In this document: one piece after another, positions 53,134 through 61,854 of the stretch | Numbering within the stretch: position 1 is the first letter of the stretch | Layout of the letters: every line of letters starts with the position of its first letter | DNA from: Clostridium sulfidigenes | Lineage (GTDB): Bacteria > Bacillota > Clostridia > Clostridiales > Clostridiaceae | Assembly: GCF_000732635.1 (NCBI RefSeq) | Contig: NZ_JPMD01000001.1 | Coordinates: forward strand, 124,001 to 188,000 | Length of the DNA: 64,000 nucleotides | Direction of reading: 5' to 3' | Position numbers and translations under genes: made by a program | Notes under the pieces: model-generated | Seen by the model: only the letters and a program-made list of their open reading frames with translations | Told to the model about the DNA's origin: nothing | Databases searched by the model: none

Positions 53134-54267
53134 ATGAATATTTTAGTTATACCATCATGGTACGGCACTAAAGTGAATCCAACCAATGGAAGTTTCTTCA
53201 AAGAGCAAGCATTAGCATTAAAGGAAAAAGGTCATAATGTAATTATTGCTTTTGTGGAAGTAACTTTAGAAAAGCTTTCAAATGAGGATAAAAAGGTACA
53301 GTATTATATTGATGAAGGACTTAAAACCTATAGAATAAAAGAAAATAAGATTAGAAAAACTGGGAATATAGGTACTAGTATGGCTATTAAGAGAGGTATA
53401 ATTAAGATTTATAATGAATTAACTAAAAATGACAAGATTGATATAATTCATTTACATTCATGTGTTTGGGCAGGAGCAGGAGCAGTTGCTATAAAGAAAA
53501 AGGCAAATGTTCCACTAGTTATCACAGAACACAGTTCTTTTTATGCAAGATATAAGGTTAATATATTTGAGGATTTTTTGATTAAGTATATAACTAAAAA
53601 TAGTAATTATATGATTTGTGTAAGTAATACCTTAAAGAATATCATGTTGAAGTATACGGATAGTATAGATGTTATACCTAATATGGTTGATTGTGATAAA
53701 TTTAAATTAAATAATATTAACTTAGAAGATAAGTTTATATTTTTAACTGTAAGTTATTTAAAGGATAATAAAAATGTAGATGTATTAATTAAGGCTTTTA
53801 AAAAAGCGTTGGATCACATTGATGCAAAATTAATAATCGGAGGCAAGGGTCCAGAAGAGGAAAAGCTAAAAAAGTTATGTGCTGATCTTGGAATTAGTGA
53901 TAAAGTTGAGTTTAAAGGAGCATTAAGTAGAGCAGAAGTACCCGAAGTGATCAATAGTTGTAATGTATTTGTATTAGCAAGTAAATTTGAGACCTTTGGT
54001 GTTGTATTAATAGAAGCATTATCTAGTGGTAAACCAGTTATATCTACAAAAAATGGTGGGGCTCAAGATATTGTAAACTCCAATAATGGTTTATTAGTAG
54101 ATGTAGATAGTGTATCACAACTAGGTGATGCTATAATCAAAATGAAAGAGAACTATTCAAAATATAATTCTGCAGATATAAGTAGGGAATGTAAGGATAA
54201 ATACAACAAAACTAATATAGCTACAAGAATAGAAGAAGTTTACAAAAAATTATTACATAATAAATAG
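53134..54267 (+). CDS. GT4 glycosyltransferase
   Basis: The 377-aa protein starts MNILVIPSWYGTKVNPTNGSFFKEQA, has HLHSCVWAGAGAVAIKKKANVPLVITEHSSFY, VIPNMVDCDKF, FLTVSYLKDNKNVDVLIKAF, IGGKGPEEEKLKKL, VEFKGAL and the donor-site LASKFETFGVVLIEALSSGKPVIST with both EX7E glutamates. It is an intact retaining transferase of undefined specificity. GGGGGTGA precedes the ATG. It pairs with the preceding, frameshifted GT4. The two are not next to lipid-carrier or flippase genes, so a glycolipid or protein glycosylation role is possible. Confidence 0.9.
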   Translation: MNILVIPSWYGTKVNPTNGSFFKEQALALKEKGHNVIIAFVEVTLEKLSNEDKKVQYYIDEGLKTYRIKENKIRKTGNIGTSMAIKRGIIKIYNELTKNDKIDIIHLHSCVWAGAGAVAIKKKANVPLVITEHSSFYARYKVNIFEDFLIKYITKNSNYMICVSNTLKNIMLKYTDSIDVIPNMVDCDKFKLNNINLEDKFIFLTVSYLKDNKNVDVLIKAFKKALDHIDAKLIIGGKGPEEEKLKKLCADLGISDKVEFKGALSRAEVPEVINSCNVFVLASKFETFGVVLIEALSSGKPVISTKNGGAQDIVNSNNGLLVDVDSVSQLGDAIIKMKENYSKYNSADISRECKDKYNKTNIATRIEEVYKKLLHNK

Positions 54268-54377
54268 TAGCTAATGAAAATAAGTTGTATTATATAATAA
54301 ATAGTATGTAGGAAAAAATTATGGTAAAATGTAAGAAAGCTAATAAATTTCATTGCATTTTTATAGGAGTGATTATA

Positions 54378-55166
54378 TTGAAGTGGTTAAATAAGTTAGA
54401 GAGAAAATATGGCAGGTATGCTATTAGTGGATTGATGAAATACATTGTAGCAGCAAATTTGGCTGTATTTTTATTAGAGGTTATAAATCCAGGGTTAGAG
54501 GCAAACCTAATGTTAATACCTCAGGCAGTAATGGCAGGTCAAGTGTGGAGATTAGTTACCTTTATTTTAATTCCACCAGCAACCAGTGCCTTTTGGATAC
54601 TCTTTACCCTTTATTTCTATTATATTATAGGTATGGGGTTAGAACAGGCTTGGGGAAGCTTTAAATTTAATATATATTATTTAGTAGGGATGATTGCTAC
54701 TATAATTGTATCTTTAGTTGGCGGTAGTCCTGCTACAGGAGTATTTATAAATTTAACTTTATTTTTAGCCTTTGCATCTATATATCCTAACCATGAAGTT
54801 TTACTATTTTTCATTTTACCAGTTAAAGTTAAGTATTTAGGAATTTTAAATGCAGTGCTTTTGGTACAACAGTTTATAATGGGTGGAGTTGGAATAAAAC
54901 TCATGATCCTTGCATCTTTAGCTAACTACTTTATTTTCTTTGGAAAAGACTTTATAGAGTTATTTAAAACTAAGAAGAAAGTTAAGAAGAATAAGGAAAA
55001 ATTTAAAGTCATAGAGATGAAGGATTATGTACGTCATAGATGTACTGTATGTGGAATAACTGAAAGAGATGACCCTAATATGGAGTTTAGATATTGTTCA
55101 AAATGTAGTGGACATAAGGAATATTGCATGAATCACTTGAAAAATCATGAACATATTATTGATTAG
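54378..55166 (+). CDS. rhomboid-like membrane protein with C-terminal zinc-binding cysteines
   Basis: AGGAGTG at 54365-54371 points to TTG 54378 (262 aa, MKWLNKLERKYGRYAISG). An in-frame ATG at 54321 lacks a site. Five to six membrane helices resemble the rhomboid fold (GQVWRLVTFILIPP, then IGMGLEQAWGSFKFNIYYLVGMI), but the catalytic GxSG on helix 4 is absent (GGSPATGVFINLTL) and no helix-6 catalytic His is evident, so it is probably an inactive rhomboid relative. The C-terminal tail has CTVCGITERDDPNMEFRYCSKC and a His/Cys group CMNHLKNHEH that should bind zinc. The role is unknown. Confidence 0.75.
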   Translation: MKWLNKLERKYGRYAISGLMKYIVAANLAVFLLEVINPGLEANLMLIPQAVMAGQVWRLVTFILIPPATSAFWILFTLYFYYIIGMGLEQAWGSFKFNIYYLVGMIATIIVSLVGGSPATGVFINLTLFLAFASIYPNHEVLLFFILPVKVKYLGILNAVLLVQQFIMGGVGIKLMILASLANYFIFFGKDFIELFKTKKKVKKNKEKFKVIEMKDYVRHRCTVCGITERDDPNMEFRYCSKCSGHKEYCMNHLKNHEHIID

Positions 55167-55200
55167 TAGTGTATACCATGACTATTTGTTATAAAAAATT

Positions 55201-55265
55201 AAGGGATCCATCAGAATTAAAGGCTAACTATTAAGGTTAGTTAAATTTTGATGTATTCCTTTTTT
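55201..55265 (+). terminator. terminator of the rhomboid-like gene
   Basis: The outer arms AGGGATCCATCAGAATT (55202-55218) and AAATTTTGATGTATTCCT (55243-55260) are nearly complementary, the inner CTAAC/GTTAG forms a second stem, and a T-run (55259-55265) follows. Confidence 0.7.
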
Positions 55266-55345
55266 ATACCATGACTATAAGCTCTTATGTTCCCATCTTA
55301 TTTAAAGGTGGAGGAAAGAGCTGCTACATCCTAGGATAAGGATTT
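55266..55345 (-). ncRNA. three-copy structured RNA-like element, copy 3 (core only, opposite strand)
   Basis: Read on the minus strand, this is the core of the element at 32611-32690: ATCCTTATCC, GTAGCAGCTCTTT, a CCAC..TTTAAA..ATGGGA hairpin, AGAGCT, ATAGTCAT and ATAAAA. The upstream variable hairpin is missing. It occupies the leader of the radical SAM gene in antisense orientation. Part of its 3' end (ATACCATGACTAT) recurs at about 55174-55187 on the plus strand. It is the most degenerate copy. Confidence 0.55.
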
Positions 55346-55368
55346 CTATATATGAAGGAGGAAAATTT

Positions 55369-56238
55369 ATGAGATATGAAGGTGCAGTTTATAGACCACC
55401 TAGTGAAGGAAGAAGTTTAATAGTTCAAGCTACCATTGGTTGTTCTCACAACAAATGTAGTTTTTGTAATATGTATAAGGCAAAGCAGTTTAGAATGAGA
55501 GCTTTAGAAGAGGTAATTGAGGATTTAGTTTGGGCTAGGGAGAGGTATGGATATATAGAAAAAATATTTATAGCTGATGGTGATGCTCTTATCATGCCTA
55601 CAGAAAGACTTATTACAATTTTGGATAAAATTAAAGAATTATTTTCAGAATGTAAAAGCATTACTGTATATGCTAGTCCCAAGTCTATTTTACTTAAAAC
55701 TCCAGAAGAACTAAAGCTTTTAAAAAGTAAGGGTTTGGCAATGGTATATCTAGGTATAGAAAGCGGAGATGATGAGGTTCTGCTTAAAGTGAATAAGGGA
55801 GCAACCTCAAAGGAACTTATTCAGGCTGGAAGAAAAATTAAGGATAGTGGAATAAAACTATCTTGCACTCTAATAAGTGGCTTAGGTGGGGTAGAGAACT
55901 GGAAAAATCATGCCTTAAACTCAGCAAAGGCTATTAATGCCATAGATCCAGATTATCTAGGCCTTTTAACCCTTATGACTCCTGAAGATGCACCTATATA
56001 TGAAGAAATAAAAAGAGGAGCTCTTATGCTTTTAAATCCTAGGGAAGTAATGGAGGAGGTTTATCACCTTGTTAAAGAACTAGATCTTACAAATTGCATA
56101 TTTAGAAGCAATCATGCATCAAACTATGCACCACTAGCTGCAGTACTAGGTAAAGAAAAGGAAAGATTACTTTCAGATATAGAAGGTTTTTTAGCAGGAC
56201 AAAATAACTTTAAACCAGAATATTTTAGAGGGCTTTAA
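55369..56238 (+). CDS. radical SAM protein (COG1032/Elp3-like)
   Basis: A 289-aa iron-sulfur enzyme that cleaves SAM to a radical. The cluster motif is GCSHNKCSFCNMYK, i.e. CX4CX2C instead of the usual CX3CX2C; I believe this variant is a family trait rather than a mutation because the surrounding residues are those of the family. IADGDALIMP, VYASPKSIL, LGIESGDDEVLLKVNKG (the SAM-binding strand) and LISGLGG follow. No second domain is present, and the substrate is not predictable. AAGGAGG precedes the ATG. A hairpin overlapping the stop codon follows. Confidence 0.85.
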   Translation: MRYEGAVYRPPSEGRSLIVQATIGCSHNKCSFCNMYKAKQFRMRALEEVIEDLVWARERYGYIEKIFIADGDALIMPTERLITILDKIKELFSECKSITVYASPKSILLKTPEELKLLKSKGLAMVYLGIESGDDEVLLKVNKGATSKELIQAGRKIKDSGIKLSCTLISGLGGVENWKNHALNSAKAINAIDPDYLGLLTLMTPEDAPIYEEIKRGALMLLNPREVMEEVYHLVKELDLTNCIFRSNHASNYAPLAAVLGKEKERLLSDIEGFLAGQNNFKPEYFRGL

Positions 56239-56259
56239 TAATATTGAAATAAAGCCCTC
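56228..56259 (+). terminator. hairpin overlapping the radical SAM stop codon
   Basis: GAGGGCTTTA (56228-56237) pairs with TAAAGCCCTC (56250-56259). The TAA stop is in the left arm. The tail is CCTTTGAT, so termination may be incomplete. The following 56260-56415 shows no gene. Confidence 0.5.
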
Positions 56260-56422
56260 CCTTTGATATAATTAGTATGTTAAAAAACTTTAAAATCTAA
56301 TGAAGAAGGTCAGCGCAGAATGTAAACCATTACCTAATTTCAACAGAGCCTAAATATTAATGTACTATTTAAATTAAAGAGCTGTTAAATTAAAAACAGT
56401 CTATTAAGGAAGGATGTTAATA

Positions 56423-57697
56423 ATGAAAAATACATACATAAATATTCTTAAAAGAGAAGTTATACCAGCCTTAGGATGTACAGAGCCCATAGCTCTAGCC
56501 CTTGCAACTGCGAAATGTAGTCAAGCTTTAGGAGGAGTTCCAGATAGGGTTACGGTTCTTGTTAGCTGCAATATTCTAAAAAATGGTATGGGAGTAGGAA
56601 TACCTGGTACAGGAATGGTTGGTTTAAACATTGCAGCAGCCCTTGGAGCTATTGGTGGCAATGCAGAGGCTGGATTAGAGGTTTTAAAGGATGTTACTAA
56701 ATCAGATATTGAAAAATCAAAGGAATATATAGCAGAGGGTAAGGTTACAATAGACCTTACTAAAGCACCAGAAAAACTTTATGTAGAGGTTATTGGACAT
56801 AAGGGCCATGATAGCTCTTCTGTAATAATTAAAAATAAACATAACAATATAGTTTTAATTACTAGAAATGAAGAGATATTGTTTGAAATCGAAGAGGTTA
56901 AGACTGTAGCTACAGAGGATAATGGAGACGAGGAACAGTTATCTGTTAAAGATATATATGAATTCATAAAAACTGTACCCTATGAGGATATAGAGTTCTT
57001 AATGGAAGGTATAGAGATGAATCGTAGAGTTTCAGAGGCTGGAAGAAATGAAGAATATGGACTAAAAGCAGGAAAAATTTTATTAGATGGAAAGAACAGT
57101 AAGATGTTTGCAGATTCACTTCAAACCTATGCTATGGGATTAACTGCTGCAGGCGTTGATGCTAGAATGGATGGATGTACACTTCCAGTAATGAGTACAG
57201 CAGGTAGTGGAAACCAAGGATTAACAGCTACTTTACCTGTAATTGCAGCGGCAGAAAAACTAGGAGTTAGTGATGATACTTTAGTTAGAGCCGTAGCCCT
57301 TAGTGATCTTATAACTATTCATGTAAAAAGCTTTATAGGAAGACTCTCAGCTCTATGTGGATGTGGAGTTGCAGCTTCAATTGGAGCTAGCTGTGCTATT
57401 GTTTATATGCTAGGAGGAGAACTATGTGCTATAAATAAAGCTATAAAAAATATGGTGGCAGACGTTTCTGGTATGGTCTGTGATGGAGCAAAGCCAGGAT
57501 GTGCTCTGAAAATTTCTACAGCAGTAGGTACATCAGTGCTATGCGCAGCCCTTGCATTGGAAGGGGTAGAAGTTTCATCTCATGATGGAATTGTTCATGA
57601 GGATGTGGAGAGAACTATAAAGAACATGGCGGATTTAGGGGTAGTTGGAATGGCTGATGCAGACAGAGTTATCCTTAATTTGATGATGTGTAAGTAA
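56423..57697 (+). CDS. cyuA: L-cysteine desulfidase family protein (CyuA/YhaM)
   Basis: Breaks L-cysteine into pyruvate, ammonia and sulfide using an oxygen-sensitive 4Fe-4S cluster. AAGGAAGG (56406-56413) is nine bases from ATG 56423 (424 aa); the in-frame ATG at 56414 is too close. The family's PALGCTEPIALALATAKC at the N-terminus holds the substrate/cluster Cys; VLVSCNILKNGMGVGIPGTG, MDGCTLPVMSTAGSGNQG, LCGCGVAASIGASCAIVYMLGG and VCDGAKPGCALKISTAVG supply the further cysteines. It appears to be a single gene between terminators. Serine dehydratase-like activity is an alternative. Confidence 0.93.
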   Translation: MKNTYINILKREVIPALGCTEPIALALATAKCSQALGGVPDRVTVLVSCNILKNGMGVGIPGTGMVGLNIAAALGAIGGNAEAGLEVLKDVTKSDIEKSKEYIAEGKVTIDLTKAPEKLYVEVIGHKGHDSSSVIIKNKHNNIVLITRNEEILFEIEEVKTVATEDNGDEEQLSVKDIYEFIKTVPYEDIEFLMEGIEMNRRVSEAGRNEEYGLKAGKILLDGKNSKMFADSLQTYAMGLTAAGVDARMDGCTLPVMSTAGSGNQGLTATLPVIAAAEKLGVSDDTLVRAVALSDLITIHVKSFIGRLSALCGCGVAASIGASCAIVYMLGGELCAINKAIKNMVADVSGMVCDGAKPGCALKISTAVGTSVLCAALALEGVEVSSHDGIVHEDVERTIKNMADLGVVGMADADRVILNLMMCK

Positions 57698-57746
57698 AAG
57701 GGATGAATTTTTAACTTGAAAGGGATAAATTTTTAACTCGTAATAG

Positions 57747-57775
57747 TTGACAGTATGGTTTAAATTATCTATAAT
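57747..57775 (+). promoter_or_regulatory. consensus promoter of the MATE gene leader
   Basis: TTGACA (57747-57752), exactly 17 bases, and TATAAT (57770-57775): a perfect housekeeping promoter. Transcription should start near 57782, leaving a 120-nt leader before the MATE start codon. Confidence 0.9.
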
Positions 57776-57781
57776 TTTATA

Positions 57782-57881
57782 GGAAATTAAGTTTTGTAAA
57801 ACTAAATAGAAGTGTAATTTTTAAAATTATACAAGTGCTGAAGCAAACCACTTTGATAACCTTCAAAGTGGTATTTTTTTT
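57782..57881 (+). promoter_or_regulatory. leader with an intrinsic terminator (candidate attenuator/riboswitch) before the MATE gene
   Basis: Between a consensus promoter and the gene it drives lies a terminator: ACCACTTTGA (57847-57856) with TCAAAGTGGT (57863-57872), then ATTTTTTTTT, ending seven bases before the AAAGGAG ribosome site. Upstream, AGTTTT-GT-AAAACT (57788-57801) and GTGTAATTTT/AAAATTATAC (about 57812-57832) can form hairpins. No leader peptide with a start codon is seen. A terminator in this place means expression must be controlled by read-through. Confidence 0.7.
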
Positions 57882-57901
57882 TGCCGGAAAGGAGAATATC
57901 T

Positions 57902-59302
57902 ATGACTAAGAAAACTTTAAAAGAATTATTTTATGATAAGAAATTTTATAAGATGGTATTATTTCTAGCTTTACCAATTATATTGCAGAACCTAATAGCA
58001 TCCTCAGTAAATATGTTAGATACTTTGATGATAGGAAGAGTTGGAGAAGTAGAGTTAGCAGCAGTAGGTATTGCTAATCAATTTTATTTTATATTTAGCT
58101 TATTTATAATGGGAATAAGTTCAGGATGTGCAGTTTTTATAGCTCAACTTTGGGGGAAGAGAGATAAAAATAATATACAGAAGGTTTTAGGTATTGGAAT
58201 TATAAGTAGTGTTCTTATAACCACTGTTTTTAATTTAGTAGGAGTATTATTTCCAGAGAAAATAATTTCAATTTTCAACATAGATCCTCAAGTTATTAAG
58301 ATAGGGTCTAGCTATTTAAAAATAGTTTGTTTTAGTTATATCTTTACAGCTATATCTTTTAACTATGCAGCTGCTTTAAGGAGTGTAGAAAATACTGTAC
58401 TTCCAATGATAGCTAGTTTTTTAGGGCTAGTTGTAAATGGAGTTCTTAATACTGTCCTTATATTTGGTCTATTAGGTTTTCCAGCAATGGGAGTTAGGGG
58501 GGCAGCTATTGCCACCATAATAGCTAGAGGTTCAGAATGTGCACTTTTAGTTTTATATACCTATACTTCTAAGAACATTTTAGCTGCCAAAGCTAAAGAT
58601 TTATTTAATATTACAAGGGAGCTGACTAAAAGTGTATTTGTAACTATGATACCAGTGCTTTTAAATGAAGCTTGTTGGGGGTTGGGGAACCTAACCTATG
58701 CAGTAATTTATGGAAGAATAGGAACTCAAGCTACGGCATCTATACAAATATGTACAACCATCTTTAATCTATTTATGATTATAACCTTTGGACTTGCCAA
58801 TGTGGCGGTGGTAGTTATAGGTAAAGAAATTGGAGCTGGAAGAGAAAAACGAGGATTACTTTATGCTAGAAGACTATGTGTAGTTTCTTTGATTACAGGA
58901 GTTATATTAGCTGTAGTTTTAGCTATAACTTCACCAATAGTTTTAACTGTGTTTAAAGTTTCTGAGGAAGTGCTAAGAAATTCTTTAAGGATTCTATATG
59001 TATACTCTGCTCTAATGCCTCTTAGAGTATTTACAGTAATTTTGGTAGTTGGAATCTTAAGAGGAGGCGGTGATGCTAAATATGGTGCTATTGTACAGGG
59101 TATAACCCTATGGGGCATCGGAATCCCGTTATCTTTTGTTGCAGCCTTTATATTACATCTTCCAATATATTTGGTAGTTTCAGTTACTGCAGCAGAGGAA
59201 ATTGTAAAATGTATTATTGTAGTTAGAAGATATAGAAGTAACAAGTGGATAAATAATATAGTAAATGAAGTTTCTAAGGAAAGTATAGAAATAGCTATAT
59301 AA
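57902..59302 (+). CDS. MATE-family multidrug efflux transporter
   Basis: Exports drugs or toxic metabolites using a cation gradient. AAAGGAG upstream selects ATG 57902 (466 aa). Twelve membrane helices in two bundles are visible. MATE landmarks include ALPIILQNLIASSVNMLDTLMIGRVGEVELAAVGIANQFYF cut to its parts here (LDTLMIGRVGE, AAVGIANQFYF), the GMAVRGAAIATIIAR-like GVRGAAIATIIARGSE, and the second-half QATASIQICTTIFNL and GREIGAG-like GKEIGAGREKRG. Substrate is not predictable. Expression passes through the attenuator just upstream. A terminator follows at 59314-59353. Confidence 0.93.
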   Translation: MTKKTLKELFYDKKFYKMVLFLALPIILQNLIASSVNMLDTLMIGRVGEVELAAVGIANQFYFIFSLFIMGISSGCAVFIAQLWGKRDKNNIQKVLGIGIISSVLITTVFNLVGVLFPEKIISIFNIDPQVIKIGSSYLKIVCFSYIFTAISFNYAAALRSVENTVLPMIASFLGLVVNGVLNTVLIFGLLGFPAMGVRGAAIATIIARGSECALLVLYTYTSKNILAAKAKDLFNITRELTKSVFVTMIPVLLNEACWGLGNLTYAVIYGRIGTQATASIQICTTIFNLFMIITFGLANVAVVVIGKEIGAGREKRGLLYARRLCVVSLITGVILAVVLAITSPIVLTVFKVSEEVLRNSLRILYVYSALMPLRVFTVILVVGILRGGGDAKYGAIVQGITLWGIGIPLSFVAAFILHLPIYLVVSVTAAEEIVKCIIVVRRYRSNKWINNIVNEVSKESIEIAI

Positions 59303-59313
59303 TCATTTGTGTA

Positions 59314-59353
59314 TTGGTATGTGTTGCTTAGCAATTATCATACCGATTTTTTT
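59314..59353 (+). terminator. terminator of the MATE gene
   Basis: TTGGTATG (59314-59321) pairs with CATACCGA (59339-59346), with an inner TTGC/GCAA stem, and is followed by seven T. Confidence 0.85.
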
Positions 59354-59450
59354 ATTGAACTGTTGTCAGCCCCCAAAAATTTATATATAATTTATTATAA
59401 GGGAATTATTTGAAAATTATTTAAATAAAATATTTTGGGTGGGGTATATT

Positions 59451-60458
59451 ATGACATATAAAGAAATGAAGTTAAAAATGCGAGATGGAAAAGAGATTTA
59501 TTTATACAAATGGGAGCTAGATGAAGGTGTTAAACCTAAGGGAGTTATACAACTTATTCATGGTATGGCTGAATATGGTAGCAGATATGATAGATTTGCA
59601 AAGGAATTAGTTAAGGATGGTTTTATAGTTTATGCTGATGACCATAGAGGCCATGGAAAATCTGCAGAAAGCCTAAGTGCTTTAGGATATATTAGCGACA
59701 ATGATGGATTCCATGACATGGTTCATGATCAACGTGAAATAAATAATTTTATAAAAGAAGAAAACCCATCACTAGATATTTATATTTTTAGTCACAGTAT
59801 GGGGTCTTTCATAGCACAAAGGTATATGGAGATATATGGAGACACCGTTAAGGGTGTAATTTTATCTGGAACTGGTGGTAAACCTAATGCTTCAATGAAT
59901 ATGGGAATATTTTTGTCAAAGGTTATAATGAATCTTAGGGGTAGAAGAGCTAGTGGAAGACTAATGGATGATTTAGGCTTTGGGAATTATAATAAGCTAG
60001 TAGAGAATCAAAAAACTAAATATGATTGGTTAAGTAGGGACGAAGAGGAAGTAGAAAAATATATTCTAGACCCCTATTGTGGAGGAGTGTTTCCAGTATC
60101 CTTTTTCTATGATTTTTTAAAGGGAATGAAGGCTATACATAAAAAGGACAATCTTGTTAGCATACCAAAGAACTTATCTATAACCATGTTTAGTGGTGAT
60201 AAGGACCCAGTAGGAAACTATGGCAAGGGAATATTATCTCTAGTTGACACTTTTAAAAGTTTAGGTATTAAAAATTTAAGTTATAAACTATATGAAGGTG
60301 GAAGACATGAAATATTAAATGAAATAAATAGGGATATGGTTACAGAAGATATTAAGGCATGTTTAAATAGCTGGGTTAAAGGGGATAATTATATTAGTAG
60401 TGAAGTAATAACATACACTAGTACAACCTTTGAAGGCAATACTTTAAGTGAAAATTAA
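59451..60458 (+). CDS. alpha/beta hydrolase, monoacylglycerol lipase/lysophospholipase-like
   Basis: Cytoplasmic serine hydrolase that probably cleaves monoacylglycerols or lysophospholipids. GGGTGGGG lies six bases before ATG 59451 (335 aa). LIHGMAEYGSRYDRFAKEL and ADDHRGHGKSAES are typical of the monoglyceride-lipase group; the nucleophile elbow is FSHSMGS (GHSMG with the first Gly changed to Ser), the acid is in FSGDKDPVG and the His in EGGRHEILNE. No signal peptide. The last about 25 residues (VITYTSTTFEGNTLSEN) form an extra tail beyond the usual end. RNA element copy 2 follows. Confidence 0.9.
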   Translation: MTYKEMKLKMRDGKEIYLYKWELDEGVKPKGVIQLIHGMAEYGSRYDRFAKELVKDGFIVYADDHRGHGKSAESLSALGYISDNDGFHDMVHDQREINNFIKEENPSLDIYIFSHSMGSFIAQRYMEIYGDTVKGVILSGTGGKPNASMNMGIFLSKVIMNLRGRRASGRLMDDLGFGNYNKLVENQKTKYDWLSRDEEEVEKYILDPYCGGVFPVSFFYDFLKGMKAIHKKDNLVSIPKNLSITMFSGDKDPVGNYGKGILSLVDTFKSLGIKNLSYKLYEGGRHEILNEINRDMVTEDIKACLNSWVKGDNYISSEVITYTSTTFEGNTLSEN

Positions 60459-60480
60459 ACCAATACTTTAAATGAAAATA

Positions 60481-60612
60481 AACAGAGTTCTTTGCTTCAG
60501 AGGGAGTTTTTACTCCCTCTGAAGTTTAGAAATCGTTATCCAGGGTCGTAGCCGCTCTTTACTCCCACTTTGAAGAAGATGGGGGTATTAGAGCGGGTAG
60601 TCATCGGATAAA
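60481..60612 (+). ncRNA. three-copy structured RNA-like element, copy 2
   Basis: It begins AACAGAGTTCTTT like copy 1. Its first hairpin is CTTCAGAGGGAGT (60495-60507) with ACTCCCTCTGAAG (60512-60524); copy 1 has an unrelated stem sequence at the same place but equal pairing, so the pairing is conserved and the sequence is not. The core (60532-60612) keeps ATCGTTATCCAGGG, CGTAGC, the GCTCT/AGAGC stem, the CTCCCA/TGGGGG stem and TAGTCATCGGATAAAA. It lies about 200 bp upstream of mnmH. Confidence 0.65.
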
Positions 60613-60819
60613 ACTATATTTTAGATAAATCGAAAATAAACCTTAGGATTATTCCTGGTTTGACATATTAATCATTACAATATAGAATAGATAGAGTTGT
60701 AGTTATTTGAATTTACTATGGTTTGCAAGTGTTGTTTACGAGAAAATTATAGGAAGTTTTGCCATTGTAAAACAAATGACTTCTTATGGAAAGATGTTAC
60801 TTAATTTGGAGGAATGATT

Positions 60820-61854
60820 ATGTCAAAAACCATAGAATATAAAGATCTAACTGGAGACTATGTCCTTGTTGATGTGAGAAGTACAGGAGAATTTAATGAG
60901 GCTACTATTAACGGTGCAGTAAGTATTCCTCTTTTTAATGATGAAGAAAGAGCAATTATTGGAACCATATATACTAGAAAAAGTACTGAGGAAGCAAAGA
61001 GATTAGGGGTAGAGACAGTATCTAAAAAACTACCTTATATATATGATAAAATTCATGAGCTTGAAAAGCAACATAAAAATGTAGTATTATTTTGTGCTAG
61101 AGGTGGCATGAGAAGCGCATCTATTACAGATCTTTTAGGTGCCCTTGGCATGAGAGTTAGCAGAATCAAGGATGGTTATAAAGGCTATAGAGCCTTCATA
61201 AATGAGGAGTTGCCTAAGGTTAATGAAAAAGTTACCTATATAGTACTTCATGGTAATACGGGAGTTGGAAAAACTGAGATTTTAAAAAAACTTAGAGCTG
61301 ATGGATATGATGTATTGGATTTAGAAGGATGTGCTAATCATAGAGGCTCCATATTGGGTGCTGTAGGCCTTGGAGATGGTACTAGTCAAAAGCAGTTTGA
61401 ATCTAATATCTATGAGGAATTAAAGGCTGTTAAGGGTAAATATGTATTCATTGAAGCAGAAAGTAGAAGGATAGGAAGGGTTCTAATTCCGGAATATATA
61501 CATTCTGATATGAAAAGGGGACTTCACATATTTGTAGATGCTCCAATAGATTTTAGAAGTAAGATAATAATTGATGAATACACTAAAAATAATAGCTGTA
61601 ATGAAGAAATTTGTGATGCACTAAGAAGATTAAAGAAACATATCAGTGAAAAAAACATAGAAATATATTGTGATATGGTTAATAACGATCAGTATGAAGA
61701 AGTGGTTAAGGAACTTATGGTAAGGTACTATGACCCACTATATACTCACAGCTCTGATAAGTATGAATATGACAAGAAGCTTATGATAAACTCCATAGAT
61801 GAAGGAGTAGAAGAATTAAAAAGCTTTATAGATAATTTAAAATGTGAAGAATAA
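60820..61854 (+). CDS. mnmH: tRNA 2-selenouridine synthase
   Basis: Replaces sulfur by selenium (through a geranylated intermediate) at wobble 2-thiouridine of tRNA, using selenophosphate. GGAGGA (60808-60813) favours ATG 60820 (344 aa) over ATG 60814. The N-terminal rhodanese domain has VDVRSTGEFNEATINGAVSIPLFNDEERAIIGTIY (first part) and the catalytic Cys in VVLFCARGGMRSAS. The C-terminal domain has a P-loop, LHGNTGVGKTEILKKL, and LDLEGCANHRGSILGAVG. The gene implies that the organism makes selenophosphate (SelD), though selD is not in this window. Confidence 0.94.
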   Translation: MSKTIEYKDLTGDYVLVDVRSTGEFNEATINGAVSIPLFNDEERAIIGTIYTRKSTEEAKRLGVETVSKKLPYIYDKIHELEKQHKNVVLFCARGGMRSASITDLLGALGMRVSRIKDGYKGYRAFINEELPKVNEKVTYIVLHGNTGVGKTEILKKLRADGYDVLDLEGCANHRGSILGAVGLGDGTSQKQFESNIYEELKAVKGKYVFIEAESRRIGRVLIPEYIHSDMKRGLHIFVDAPIDFRSKIIIDEYTKNNSCNEEICDALRRLKKHISEKNIEIYCDMVNNDQYEEVVKELMVRYYDPLYTHSSDKYEYDKKLMINSIDEGVEELKSFIDNLKCEE

